A stretch of DNA of 33,423 nucleotides from Nakamurella silvestris (lineage in GTDB: Bacteria > Actinomycetota > Actinomycetes > Mycobacteriales > Nakamurellaceae): contig QXCQ01000227.1 of the NCBI GenBank assembly GCA_003576535.1, positions 5,851-39,273 on the forward strand. Reading direction: 5' to 3'. The notes under the pieces are model-generated. The model made no database searches. It saw only the letters and a list, made by a program, of their open reading frames with translations, and was not told the origin of the DNA. Numbering within the stretch: position 1 is the stretch's first letter; each line of letters opens with the position of its first letter. A program made the translations under genes and the position numbers. Shown here piece by piece: positions 23,311 through 31,256 of this stretch.

Positions 23311-23709
23311 TCAGGTGAGAGGACCCGACCCGTTGACCGGGATCGGACCGTTCGACCAGGTCGGGTCAGCGGGAACGGTGTCCGCCTGTGACCCGGATCG
23401 CGCCGCGACCAGGCGTCCGACGGCCCACACGATCAGCATGCCGCCGAGGATCGCCAACCCGAGGGCACCGGCGATCCAGGCGCCGTTGTAGCGCTGGACC
23501 ACGGCGGCCGGGGACGTGTCCTCCGGCCAGTGGAAGGTGTTCTCGGTGATCCCGCCGCGGAACACGAGCACCGCGGTCGGCAGCAGCAGCACCCCCACCA
23601 CCAGCGAGGCGACCGGCAACCACCGCCGCCAGGCTGCCCTGGCGGCGGTGGGTGCGGTGGTCTCGGTCGGCTCCGGCAGGAACACCGGGCCGCCCGGGGC
23701 GCTGGTCAA
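23311..23709 (-). CDS. Membrane protein, two transmembrane segments
   Basis: The 132-residue product has a polar N-terminus, helices at about 31-50 (LPVASLVVGVLLLPTAVLV) and 77-99 (AGALGLAILGGMLIVWAVG), and a polar C-terminus. Between them lies ENTFHWPEDTSPA, probably outside the membrane. I do not recognise the family. The start is a TTG with GGGTG 6 nt upstream; a stop in frame 15 nt further up prevents a longer protein, and the next alternative is a GTG eight codons later. It ends 10 nt before the phosphatase gene, so it likely belongs to the same operon. Confidence 0.65.
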   Translation of the reverse strand: MTSAPGGPVFLPEPTETTAPTAARAAWRRWLPVASLVVGVLLLPTAVLVFRGGITENTFHWPEDTSPAAVVQRYNGAWIAGALGLAILGGMLIVWAVGRLVAARSGSQADTVPADPTWSNGPIPVNGSGPLT

Positions 23710-23721
23710 CTGCGCACCCGA

Positions 23722-24435
23722 TCAGCCCTTGGTCAGGTTCGGGCCGGCCGGTCCGGTGGTGCCGCGCAGCCGAGCGATCGCGAAGTACCGTGCGGCCTTG
23801 CCGGAGAACAGCAGGACGCTGGCGATCAGCAGGAGCAGCAGTGAGCCCAGGTCCAGGGTGTTCAGGGTGTACTTGAGGAACACCGTCAGACCGATCAGGA
23901 CGGTGACGGAGGCGACGACCTTGCGGGCCGTGGCCGATCCCACCCGCAGGGCCCAGCCGGCCCAGATCAAACCGGCCGACACCACGAGGTGGATGATCGC
24001 CAGGACGGTGACCGTCGAACGGAAGCCGTCGATCTGGTCCTGGGTGATCTTGGTCAGGTCCTTGCAGTAGTTGAACTGCTCCTGGGTGACGGTGGTACCG
24101 GCGGCAACATTGCCGGTAGCCACGGTGACCGGGTCACCGACCGCGCCCGTGACACTGTCGCCGATCCCGCCGACCAGGGTGGTGCACTGGCTGATGTTGA
24201 TGTTGTTGTCCTCGATCGCCCGGTCCACCGAGTCGTCGAGGAACATGTAGGACAGCACCGCACCGGCCAGGAACACGATGCCGGCCAGCAGCGCCAGCCA
24301 GCCGGAGACCTTGACCGTCGTCGGCAGGACCAACGGTTCGTTGGCCTCGTCGTCGGTCACCGGGGCGGGGGTGTACGCCGCCTTCATGTTGGCCAGGAAT
24401 CCTGAGGGGCGGAAACTGCCGCCGGGGTTGGTCAT
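23722..24435 (-). CDS. Integral membrane protein, four predicted transmembrane segments
   Basis: The 237-residue product has a hydrophilic N-terminus, a helix at about 45-67 (GWLALLAGIVFLAGAVL), an extracytoplasmic segment with two Cys (ISQCTTL, FNYCKDL) that may form a disulphide, and three further helices (about 142-163, 170-187, 195-213). I do not recognise a named family. The ATG is preceded by TAGATT and 7 nt, a leaderless layout. It is followed within 12 nt by the next membrane protein gene and lies upstream of the cytochrome c maturation block. Confidence 0.78.
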   Translation of the reverse strand: MTNPGGSFRPSGFLANMKAAYTPAPVTDDEANEPLVLPTTVKVSGWLALLAGIVFLAGAVLSYMFLDDSVDRAIEDNNINISQCTTLVGGIGDSVTGAVGDPVTVATGNVAAGTTVTQEQFNYCKDLTKITQDQIDGFRSTVTVLAIIHLVVSAGLIWAGWALRVGSATARKVVASVTVLIGLTVFLKYTLNTLDLGSLLLLLIASVLLFSGKAARYFAIARLRGTTGPAGPNLTKG

Positions 24436-24442
24436 GTACTGA

Positions 24443-24448
24443 AATCTA
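24443..24448 (-). promoter_or_regulatory. Probable -10 element for leaderless mRNA of the four-helix membrane protein
   Basis: On the minus strand TAGATT is followed by TCAGTAC and the ATG at 24435, so the predicted transcription start falls on the start codon. No Shine-Dalgarno sequence is present. It would separate the membrane protein/ccs block from hemD transcription. Confidence 0.5.
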
Positions 24449-24489
24449 CCTGTCCTGGGAGTGTTCTACGGTCACGGCTGGGATGCTGG

Positions 24490-26013
24490 TCAGCGCCTTT
24501 TGGGTGAACGGCGCGGCGGCGGCAGTGCGCCCTCGGCCCGAAGTCGGGTCGCGTGCTCGGCCAGTGCCTCCACCAGATCACCCAGATCGGCGATCTCGGG
24601 CTGCACATCGACCCGGAGGCCGAACTCGCGTGCGGTCTCGGCGGTCTTCGGTCCGAGGCAGGCGACCAGGGTGCGGGCGTGCGGCTTGCCGGCGATACCG
24701 ACCAGGTTGCGCACGGTGGAGGAGGAGGTGAAGAGCACCGCCTCGAAACCACCGCTCTTGATCGCCTCGCGGATCGGCGCGGGCGGCGGGGCAGCCCGGA
24801 CGGTCCGGTAGGCGGTGACGTCGTCGATCTCCCAGCCGCGCTCGCGCAGGCCCTCGGCGAGGGTCTCGGTGGCGATGTCGGCCCGGGGCAGCAGGATCCG
24901 GTCCACCGGATCGAGCAGGTCGTCGAACTCGGGGAACACGTCAAGCAGACCGAGGGAGGACTCGTTGCCGGTGGCGGCCAGGTCGGGGGTGATGCCCAGG
25001 GCCTTGACGGCCTCCACGCTGGCCGAGTCCACACAGGCGATGTTCACGCCCGCGAAGGCGCGGGCGTCCAGGCCGAACTCGGTGAACTTCTCCCAGACCG
25101 CGCGGACGGCGTTGACCGAGGTGAACACCACCCACTGGTACCGGCCGTCGACCAGACCCTTGATCGAACGCTCCATCTGGGCCGGGGTGCGTGGCGGTTC
25201 GACCGCGATGGTGGCCACCCGCTCGGGGCTGGCCCCGTGCCTGCGGAGCATGTCGAACATCGGCTCGGTCGAGTCGCGCGTCTGCGGGACGAGCACCCGC
25301 CAGCCGTACAGGGCCCGTGACTCCCACCAGGACAGTTTCGCCCGGGTCGGCACCCCCGCGCCGATGGTCACCACCAGCGGACCGGGCAGTTCGCGGCCGA
25401 TCGCGGACAGGGTGGCCACCGTGCCGTCGACGGTCTTCTGGGTGGACAGGGTGGCCCCGGAGGTCACCGAGGCCGGGGTCTGGCCGGCGATGCCGTGCTC
25501 CACGAGGCTCGCGGCGGCATCGGCAAGGTGATTGGCCGCGGCCTGGAGCAGCAACGTCCCGGGGGCCGTGGCCAGCCCGGACCAGTTGAAGCCGGAGCGG
25601 ACGTCGACCGTGGTGTGGGCCGAACCCACGGCGATACCGGCGTAGGAGGCGGCGGCCGCGGCGGTCGCCACCCCGGGGATGACGTCGAAGGTGACGGCGG
25701 AGCGGGAGACCGCCTGGATCTCCTTCACCACCGGATCAGCGGTGAGCACGTCACCGGCGACCAGTCGGACCACGTCACAGCCCGAGCGTGCGGCGGCGAC
25801 GAGAGCCTTGGCGACCTCCGCCGGTTCCCCCACCGCCGGTCGGGACTCCGCACCCTCGGCCAGCTGCAGTACCGCGGCTGAGACATCCGGGTCGGAGAAC
25901 ACGATCCCGGCACTGCCGAGGACGGCAGTGGCTCGCACCGTCAGCAGACCCGGGTCACCCGGACCCGCTCCAATGAATGCGATCCGGCCCTGGACTTTGC
26001 GCGCGCGAGTCAT
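24490..26013 (-). CDS. hemD: Uroporphyrinogen-III synthase fused to a degenerate SUMT-like methyltransferase domain
   Basis: The 507-residue protein has two parts. Residues 1 to about 240 resemble uroporphyrinogen-III methyltransferase (CobA/SUMT): FIGAGPGDPGLLT at 13-25 is intact, but the usual GGDPFVFGRG loop reads AGDVLTADP and the motif after PGV is altered, so methylation activity is doubtful. Residues about 245-490 are the HemD domain (GWRVLVPQTRD, WVVFTSVNAV, VLFTSSSTVRNL, CLGPKTAETAREFG), which cyclises hydroxymethylbilane to uroporphyrinogen III in haem synthesis. This fusion resembles M. tuberculosis HemD (Rv0511). The ATG is preceded by a strong AAAGGAG. rex lies 94 bp upstream; hemA and hemC, often found between them, are absent here. 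The last residues are a basic tail. Confidence 0.93.
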   Translation of the reverse strand: MTRARKVQGRIAFIGAGPGDPGLLTVRATAVLGSAGIVFSDPDVSAAVLQLAEGAESRPAVGEPAEVAKALVAAARSGCDVVRLVAGDVLTADPVVKEIQAVSRSAVTFDVIPGVATAAAAASYAGIAVGSAHTTVDVRSGFNWSGLATAPGTLLLQAAANHLADAAASLVEHGIAGQTPASVTSGATLSTQKTVDGTVATLSAIGRELPGPLVVTIGAGVPTRAKLSWWESRALYGWRVLVPQTRDSTEPMFDMLRRHGASPERVATIAVEPPRTPAQMERSIKGLVDGRYQWVVFTSVNAVRAVWEKFTEFGLDARAFAGVNIACVDSASVEAVKALGITPDLAATGNESSLGLLDVFPEFDDLLDPVDRILLPRADIATETLAEGLRERGWEIDDVTAYRTVRAAPPPAPIREAIKSGGFEAVLFTSSSTVRNLVGIAGKPHARTLVACLGPKTAETAREFGLRVDVQPEIADLGDLVEALAEHATRLRAEGALPPPRRSPKRR

Positions 26014-26063
26014 CGGGTGCTCCTTTGTGCGTACTGCCGGCTGATGTCGCCGACCCGGGTGCT

Positions 26064-26081
26064 CGGCCGCCGGTGCGGCCG
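26064..26081 (-). terminator. Hairpin between rex and hemD
   Basis: CGGCCGC (26064-26070) pairs perfectly with GCGGCCG (26075-26081) around a 4-nt loop, 27 nt after the rex stop codon. There is no U-rich tail. It could be a weak terminator or processing signal that reduces read-through from rex into hemD. Confidence 0.35.
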
Positions 26082-26107
26082 GAGTTCTTGCGGGAAAACA
26101 GGGAGCC

Positions 26108-26950
26108 TCATCGGCCGTCCAGACCGGCGACGACAGCGTCGGCGGTGGGGCCGGCCTCGATGAGACCGTTCTGGTTCGTGCCGTCCTGGCCGGGATCGTC
26201 CTGGGTCGCTTCGCGGGTCTCCCCGTCGTCGCTCACCCCGTCGAGGGTCGGCTCTTCAGCAGGCACCTCTCCGGCGGGCACCTCGGGGACCAGATCAGCA
26301 CGGCGGGTCTGGTGGAAGGCCAGGATCTGGAGTTCCAGGGCCAGATCGACCCGGCGCAGGTCCACCCCGGGCGGGACGGAGATCACCCCTGGCGAGAAGG
26401 TCAGGATCGATCGCACACCGGCGGCCACCAGGGCATCGGCCACCTTCTGGGCGGCCCCTTCGGGGGTGGCGATGACACCGATGCTGATGTCCTCACGCCG
26501 GCAGACCGGGGCGAGTTCGTCGAAGTGTTCGATGGTCAGGCCGGCGATGGCCGTGCCGACCCGATCCGGGTGCACGTCCAGGAGGGCGCCGATCGCGAGT
26601 CCACGGGACAGGAAACCGGGGTACCCGGCCAGGGCCGCCCCGAGGTTGCCGACCCCGACGAGGGCGACCCGTTGTCTGCGATGGGCGCCGAGGACCCGGC
26701 CGATCTCCTCGGTGAGGACCTCGACGTCGTAGCCGACACCGCGGACACCGTAACTACCCAGGTAGGAGAGGTCCTTGCGCAACGTGGCACTGTTGACACC
26801 GGCCGCTGCGGCCAGTTCCTCCGACGATGCCGTCTCGGAGGAACTCAGTGCGGCGAGGGCCCGGAGATAGGCGGCAAGGCGGGCGACGGTGGCTTCGGGA
26901 ATCGCACGAAGACGTCCGGCCGCGCGATCTGGATCCACCTGATGGTTCAC
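26108..26950 (-). CDS. rex: Redox-sensing transcriptional repressor Rex
   Basis: Rex senses the NADH/NAD+ ratio and represses respiratory genes when NADH is low. The 280-residue protein has the N-terminal winged helix (about 15-85, with SEELAAAAGVNSATLRKDL and YGVRGVGYDV) and a Rossmann domain (GVGNLG at 99-104, Asp126 after the second strand as NAD(H) selector, FSPGVISVPPGV at 185-196). Residues 217-280 form an acidic extension beyond the normal end, probably disordered. The start is a GTG with GAAGG 8 nt upstream. The promoter region contains nested inverted repeats. In Streptomyces and relatives rex precedes hemA-hemC-hemD; here hemD follows directly. Confidence 0.97.
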   Translation of the reverse strand: MNHQVDPDRAAGRLRAIPEATVARLAAYLRALAALSSSETASSEELAAAAGVNSATLRKDLSYLGSYGVRGVGYDVEVLTEEIGRVLGAHRRQRVALVGVGNLGAALAGYPGFLSRGLAIGALLDVHPDRVGTAIAGLTIEHFDELAPVCRREDISIGVIATPEGAAQKVADALVAAGVRSILTFSPGVISVPPGVDLRRVDLALELQILAFHQTRRADLVPEVPAGEVPAEEPTLDGVSDDGETREATQDDPGQDGTNQNGLIEAGPTADAVVAGLDGR

Positions 26951-27001
26951 CTGACCGCCTTCTCAGAAGCGGGGGGACCCCGCCGGAGCCGGGGCAGCCA
27001 G

Positions 27002-27059
27002 TGTGTGGTAGGCCGCCGCTGCACCACACAGTAACTTTGCGCGAACCGCGAAACAAAGT
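27002..27059 (-). promoter_or_regulatory. rex promoter with two inverted repeats
   Basis: On the minus strand TTGTTT (27056-27051) and TACTGT (27033-27028) form a -35/-10 pair with a 17-nt spacer. ACTTTG/CAAAGT (27034-27039 and 27054-27059) is a 6-bp inverted repeat over the -35 and spacer. TGTGTGGT/ACCACACA (27002-27009 and 27023-27030) is a perfect 8-bp inverted repeat over the -10 and start point. The leader to the rex GTG is about 70 nt. Neither repeat matches the Rex consensus TTGTGAA-N4-TTCACAA well. Confidence 0.55.
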
Positions 27060-27103
27060 CGTGGCGGGATTTTCATCCCACCATCTGGGAAGGGATTCGC
27101 CGG

Positions 27104-27349
27104 TCAGTGCGTCGATCCGGACGTCAACGCTGCTCGCAGCCGGGTCTCGTCGATCGAGAAATATCCGTGCTCCGCGCCGTCGATGAGGACCACCGGAACT
27201 CGATCCCCGTACTCAGCACGCGTTTCTAGGTCCGCGTCGACATCCACGATCTCCAGCGTGTCACCCGTTTCGCCGATCACCCGGACCGCAATTTCCCGGG
27301 CGACGTCACACAAATGGCAGCCTGCCCGACTCATCAACGTGACGAGCAT
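27104..27349 (-). CDS. Glutaredoxin-family thioredoxin-fold protein
   Basis: The 81-residue product begins [17 protein letters not shown], with a CxxC active site (Cys11 and Cys14) and the following strand-helix pattern [29 protein letters not shown], including the cis-Pro before VVLIDG. This is the short glutaredoxin-like family (DUF836 type) that occurs near hemA in many actinobacteria (compare Rv0508). Its partner is unknown. A GTG codon directly precedes the ATG and could serve as start; the open frame extends upstream into the ligase gene but without family similarity. It follows the ligase gene closely, with starts and stops only 25 bp apart, and probably shares its transcript. Confidence 0.88.
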   Translation of the reverse strand: MLVTLMSRAGCHLCDVAREIAVRVIGETGDTLEIVDVDADLETRAEYGDRVPVVLIDGAEHGYFSIDETRLRAALTSGSTH

Positions 27350-27374
27350 CACTTCACCGTGCTTCCGTGGCCGC

Positions 27375-29240
27375 TCAAAACAGGTCCTCGTCGGTGTCCC
27401 CGGCGCTGCGCCGGGCGCGCCCTGCCACCCCCGGCAGCCGGGTGCCCAGCTTGTCCAGCTCAGGAACGGGTTCCGGGGAGACCTCCGGGGCCGCCGGTTC
27501 GACGGCCGTCCCGTCCGATTCCGCGCCGTCCGCGCCTGCTCCCGTGTCATCGTGTTCGGTCCGGCCGGGTTCGGCGGGGCTGACCACCGCCGCCGCTGCC
27601 TCGGGGCGCACCACGGTCAGCCGGTTGTCCGGCCGGGCCGGCAGCTCGATCCCGGCCTTCGCCGCCCACTCCCGGCGCAGGCTGTCCCGATCGAGCCGGC
27701 CCACCTCGGTCCGGGCGAGCAGATCGGTGGTGAAGTAGCGCACCGGACGTTTGAAGGCCGGCAGCAGATCGGCCAGGTACTCCGTCAGGTCCTCGGCGGT
27801 CGGGGTCGTCCCGGACCTGGGGATGATCACCGCGACCAGGTCCTCCCCGACCCGCGAGGGCAGGCCGATGACGGCGACATCCCGGACGTACGGGTGGTTG
27901 GCCAGCGCGACCTCGACCTCGCGTGGGTAGACGGTGAATCCGGCCACCACGATCGCCTCGGCCGCACGGTCGATGAGCCGGAGCTCACCGGCGTCGTCGA
28001 GGTAGCCGATGTCGCCGGTGACGAACCAGCCGTCGGCATCGGGGCCGTCGCTGCCGTCGGGCCAGTACCCGGAGAACAGGTGGTCGCCCCGCAGGCTGAT
28101 CGGGCCCGGCTCCCCGGCGTTGCTCAGGTCGAGCAGGGTGTCCAGCTCGGAGGTCGTGCTCTCGTCCCCTTCGCCTTCTGCCGGGGCCACGTCCGCCGGA
28201 TCCTCCACCCGCACCTGGATGCCCGGCAACGGCAGTCCCACCGAGCCCGGCCGGGGCTGGGCGGTCATCAGGGTGGTGGAGACCGCGGAGGCGGCCTCGG
28301 AGATCCCGTAGCCCTCCCAGACCGGCGATCCGGTCCGCGCCCGGATCGCGGAGAAGTCCTCCGGATCCAGCGGCGAGGCCCCCGAGGTCAGCAGGCGGAC
28401 CGTGGCCAGGGCCCGTTCCAGCCCCGTCGACCCCAGGAGCAACTGGTAGAGCCCGGGGGCACCGGGCAGGACCGTCACCCGGTGCCGGGGGATGGCCTCG
28501 AGCACCGCATCGGTGAACGCCTGCCGCTGGTCGGGGCCGGCGTTGAAATCGGGGGCGTCGGGGATGACGACCGCACCGCCGACCGCCGTCAGCGGCAGGA
28601 AGGCGGTGACGAACCCGGCCAGGTGGTAGAGCGGCAGCACCAGCAGGACCCGGTCCTCCGCACGCAGGGCCAGGGACGGCGCCTGGCCGATCGAGGCGAC
28701 GGCGGCCAGGATCGCCCGGTGGGACAACATCACCGCCCGGTTGCTGCGAGAGGCACGGGCGAGCAGCACGATGTCCTCACCACCACCGGCGGCCGGTACG
28801 GATGCCGCCACCGGCTCGGTGGAGTCCAGCCAGCCGGCGGCGGTCTGCGGGGTGATGAGCGTCAGCGATGCGTCGGTCGCGGTGTCGGCGATCGCCCTGG
28901 CCCCCACCCGCGCGGCGATCGGGGCGACATCGGCGGAGGTGGGTTCGATCGGCACGATCACGAGCCCGGCGCGCGCGGCGGCGAACATGATGACGGCCAG
29001 TTCCGCGCCGTTCGGCAGCCGCGTCAGCAACCGGTCCCCCGGCTCCAGGCCGAGGGCGGCCAGGGCGGCGGCACCACGCACCGCACCGGCCTGCAGCTGC
29101 GACCAGGTGTACTCGGCCCGGTCGGTGACGACCGCCGCACGATCGGCATGGGTGACGGCGGCATCGGCGAGCAGCTCGGCGATGTTCTGCGACGACCGGC
29201 GGTGTCGCTCGGGTGTGTCCACGTCGACGGGTGGGACCAT
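27375..29240 (-). CDS. AMP-dependent ligase-like protein with degenerate catalytic motifs
   Basis: The 621-residue protein has the overall ANL (acyl-CoA synthetase) fold order: [17 protein letters not shown] (44-60), LPLYHLAGF (202-210), GYGISEAAS (310-318), WFVTGD (405-410), and [16 protein letters not shown] (435-450). However, the P-loop position (about 159-174) reads [16 protein letters not shown] instead of the SGTTGxPKG type, so both the glycines and the lysine are missing. The C-terminal catalytic lysine is Arg515 in RTEVGRLDR. Adenylation as known for the family is therefore doubtful; it may be a pseudoenzyme or bind another ligand. Residues about 545-621 are an acidic disordered tail. 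No frameshift or internal stop is seen, so it is not a decaying gene. Confidence 0.85.
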   Translation of the reverse strand: MVPPVDVDTPERHRRSSQNIAELLADAAVTHADRAAVVTDRAEYTWSQLQAGAVRGAAALAALGLEPGDRLLTRLPNGAELAVIMFAAARAGLVIVPIEPTSADVAPIAARVGARAIADTATDASLTLITPQTAAGWLDSTEPVAASVPAAGGGEDIVLLARASRSNRAVMLSHRAILAAVASIGQAPSLALRAEDRVLLVLPLYHLAGFVTAFLPLTAVGGAVVIPDAPDFNAGPDQRQAFTDAVLEAIPRHRVTVLPGAPGLYQLLLGSTGLERALATVRLLTSGASPLDPEDFSAIRARTGSPVWEGYGISEAASAVSTTLMTAQPRPGSVGLPLPGIQVRVEDPADVAPAEGEGDESTTSELDTLLDLSNAGEPGPISLRGDHLFSGYWPDGSDGPDADGWFVTGDIGYLDDAGELRLIDRAAEAIVVAGFTVYPREVEVALANHPYVRDVAVIGLPSRVGEDLVAVIIPRSGTTPTAEDLTEYLADLLPAFKRPVRYFTTDLLARTEVGRLDRDSLRREWAAKAGIELPARPDNRLTVVRPEAAAAVVSPAEPGRTEHDDTGAGADGAESDGTAVEPAAPEVSPEPVPELDKLGTRLPGVAGRARRSAGDTDEDLF

Positions 29241-29390
29241 CGCTGCAGCCTGCCTTTCGTCCTGTCCGTCATCCGGAGGTTCCCGGGCCGGATATCTACG
29301 AGCGACGATAGTGCCACCGGGCGAGGGTGGAGGCGGCAGCTACGCTTGGGCGGGTACGGGAGTGATCCGGCGACGAACGAGGAGTCGAGT

Positions 29391-30308
29391 GTGGCGGGCT
29401 GGCGACGAGGGCGGGAGGCGAAAACCACCGACCGGGCGGAGATCGCGGGCGCTGCCGCCGCCGAGGCGTCCTACCTCGCCATCCATGCCGATGACGATCT
29501 CGCCGAACAGGCCGAACGGGCCCAGCCCGATCTCACCGCCGCCGCGTTCTTCGACGTCGACAACACCTTCATGGTCGGGGCCTCGATCTTCCACTTCGCC
29601 CGAGGCCTGGCGGCCCGCAAGTTCTTCACCACCGGTGACCTGGTCCGCTTCGCCGGCCAGCAGCTGAAGTTCCGGCTCCTGGGCAAGGAGAACCTCGACG
29701 ACGCCGCCGAGGCCAGGGACCAGGCGCTGTCCTTCGTGGCCGGCCGTAAGGTCGCCGACGTGGTCGCCCTGGGCGAGGAGATCTACGACGAACTGGTCTC
29801 GGACAAGATCTACCAGGGCACCAGGGAGCTGGCCCAACGTCATCTGGACGCCGGCCAGCGGGTCTGGCTGGTGACGGCCACCCCGGTGGACTTCGCCCAG
29901 ATCATCGCCCGCCGGCTGGGCCTGACCGGGGCCCTGGGCACGGTCGCCGAATCGGTCGACGGCGTCTACACCGGCCGCCTGGTCGGCGAGCTGCTGCACG
30001 GCCGCGGGAAGTCGGCGGCCGTGCGCGCCATCGCCGCCCGCGAGGGCCTGGACCTGCGCCGATGCACCGCCTACTCGGATTCGATCAACGATCTGCCGAT
30101 GCTGTCGGCGGTAGGAACGGCCGTGGCCGTCAACCCCGACTCCGACCTCAAGGACATGGCCCGGCGACGTGGCTGGGAGATCAAGGACTTCCGGTCCTCG
30201 GCGAAAACCGCGGTGAAGATCGGCATACCGACCCTGCTCGGGGCCGGGGCCCTCGGCGGGGCGATCGCGATCGGCATCTCCTCGCGACGTCGACACGCCC
30301 TCGGCTGA
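29391..30308 (+). CDS. HAD-IB family phosphatase (SerB1-like)
   Basis: The 305-residue protein has all HAD motifs: FFDVDNT with Asp55 and Asp57, VTATP with Thr162, Lys207, and [10 protein letters not shown] with Asp230 and Asp234. The HAD-IB subfamily includes phosphoserine phosphatases and related enzymes acting on phosphomonoesters; the mycobacterial neighbour serB1 (Rv0505c) is the closest remembered comparison. Residues about 278-296 form a hydrophobic helix followed by a basic end (SSRRRHALG), so it may be tail-anchored at the inner membrane. The GTG start is supported by AGGAG 6 nt upstream, although an open frame extends far upstream as antisense sequence. TACGCT at 29341-29346 is a possible -10. 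Divergent from the ligase-like gene. Confidence 0.92.
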   Translation: MAGWRRGREAKTTDRAEIAGAAAAEASYLAIHADDDLAEQAERAQPDLTAAAFFDVDNTFMVGASIFHFARGLAARKFFTTGDLVRFAGQQLKFRLLGKENLDDAAEARDQALSFVAGRKVADVVALGEEIYDELVSDKIYQGTRELAQRHLDAGQRVWLVTATPVDFAQIIARRLGLTGALGTVAESVDGVYTGRLVGELLHGRGKSAAVRAIAAREGLDLRRCTAYSDSINDLPMLSAVGTAVAVNPDSDLKDMARRRGWEIKDFRSSAKTAVKIGIPTLLGAGALGGAIAIGISSRRRHALG

Positions 30309-30317
30309 GTTCTCGCC

Positions 30318-30348
30318 CGGTTCGGCCCCGTCACACCCTGGCCGACCG
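30318..30348. terminator. Weak hairpin between convergent genes
   Basis: CGGTTCGGCC (30318-30327) pairs with GGCCGACCG (30340-30348) with one bulge, in the 60-bp gap between the HAD gene and the 3' end of the acyltransferase gene. The sequence resembles the stem at 18134-18161. There is no T-run. Confidence 0.35.
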
Positions 30349-30368
30349 ACCGCCTCCGGGACGACGCG

Positions 30369-31256
30369 TCAGCCCAGGAAGGGATGGCCGCGCAGGGTCA
30401 GCAGCCGGTAGAGGGTCTGCTGGATCGTCTCGCGCACATGGTCGGTCAGGTCGAACACGACCATCGGGTCCTCGGCCGCACCCTCGGCGAAACCGTCGGT
30501 GGGGATCGGCTCCCCGAACTCGATGTACCACTTGCTCGGCAGCGGGATCGCGCCGAGCGGCCCCAACAGGGGGAACGTGGGTGTCACCGGGAAGTAGGGC
30601 AGGCCGAGGGCGCGGGCCAGCGGCTTGATGTTGGCGAGCATCGGATAGATCTCCTCGGCCCCCACGATCGACACCGGGATGATCGGCACCCCGGTCCGCA
30701 CCGCCGCGGAGACGAACCCGCCCCGGCCGAACCGCTGCAGCTTGTACCGCTGGCTGAACGGTTTGCCGACACCCTTGAAACCCTCGGGGAACACGGCGAC
30801 CAGTTCCCCGGAGCTGAGCAGGCGTTCGGCATCGGGGTTGCAGGCCAGGGTGTTGCCGGCCTTGCGCGCCAACGGTCCCAGGACCGGGGTGTCGAACACC
30901 AGGTCCGCGCCGAGCATCCGCAAGGCCCGCCGGTCCGGGTGGTGGTCGGCCACGGCCATCGCCGTCATCACCGCGTCCACGGCCACGGTCCCGGAGTGGT
31001 TCGCCACCAGCAGGGCACCGCCGGCCGGGACGTTCTCCATCCCGATCGTCTCGATCCGGAACCACTTGTCGTACAGCAGCCGCAGCGGGGGCATCAGGAC
31101 ATGACGGGTGAAGTCCTCGTCGTAGCCGAAGTCGTCCACCTGGTAGTCCCCGGTGAGACGGCGGCGCAGGAAGGCCAGGCCCGCGGCAGCGTTGCGCTTC
31201 CAGGGTTCGGGATCAACCGCGTCGCGCGACGTCGACGGGACGTCGTGGTCGGTCAT
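30369..31256 (-). CDS. 1-acyl-sn-glycerol-3-phosphate acyltransferase-like (PlsC superfamily)
   Basis: The 295-residue protein has the acyltransferase block I as ANHSGTVAVDA (His87 and Asp94), an HX6D spacing instead of the usual HX4D, and block III as FPEGFKG (155-161), followed by VPIIPVSIVGAEE. It resembles the actinobacterial Rv0502 family; its acceptor lipid is not known. It probably associates peripherally with the membrane, since no strong transmembrane helix is seen. The ATG overlaps the upstream epimerase gene's stop as ATGA, so the two are translationally coupled, as Rv0501-Rv0502 are neighbours in mycobacteria. It is convergent with the HAD gene. Confidence 0.9.
   Translation of the reverse strand: MTDHDVPSTSRDAVDPEPWKRNAAAGLAFLRRRLTGDYQVDDFGYDEDFTRHVLMPPLRLLYDKWFRIETIGMENVPAGGALLVANHSGTVAVDAVMTAMAVADHHPDRRALRMLGADLVFDTPVLGPLARKAGNTLACNPDAERLLSSGELVAVFPEGFKGVGKPFSQRYKLQRFGRGGFVSAAVRTGVPIIPVSIVGAEEIYPMLANIKPLARALGLPYFPVTPTFPLLGPLGAIPLPSKWYIEFGEPIPTDGFAEGAAEDPMVVFDLTDHVRETIQQTLYRLLTLRGHPFLG

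Noticed and set aside
27034-27059. ACTTTG-N14-CAAAGT as a Rex operator
   Set aside because: Half-site sequence and spacing do not fit TTGTGAA-N4-TTCACAA, so I list it only as an inverted repeat.
27183-29390. Long plus-strand frame antisense to the ligase-like gene, continuous with the HAD gene
   Set aside because: It is antisense low-complexity sequence rich in Gly, Arg and Gln with no family match. The HAD protein has a supported GTG start with AGGAG at 29391.
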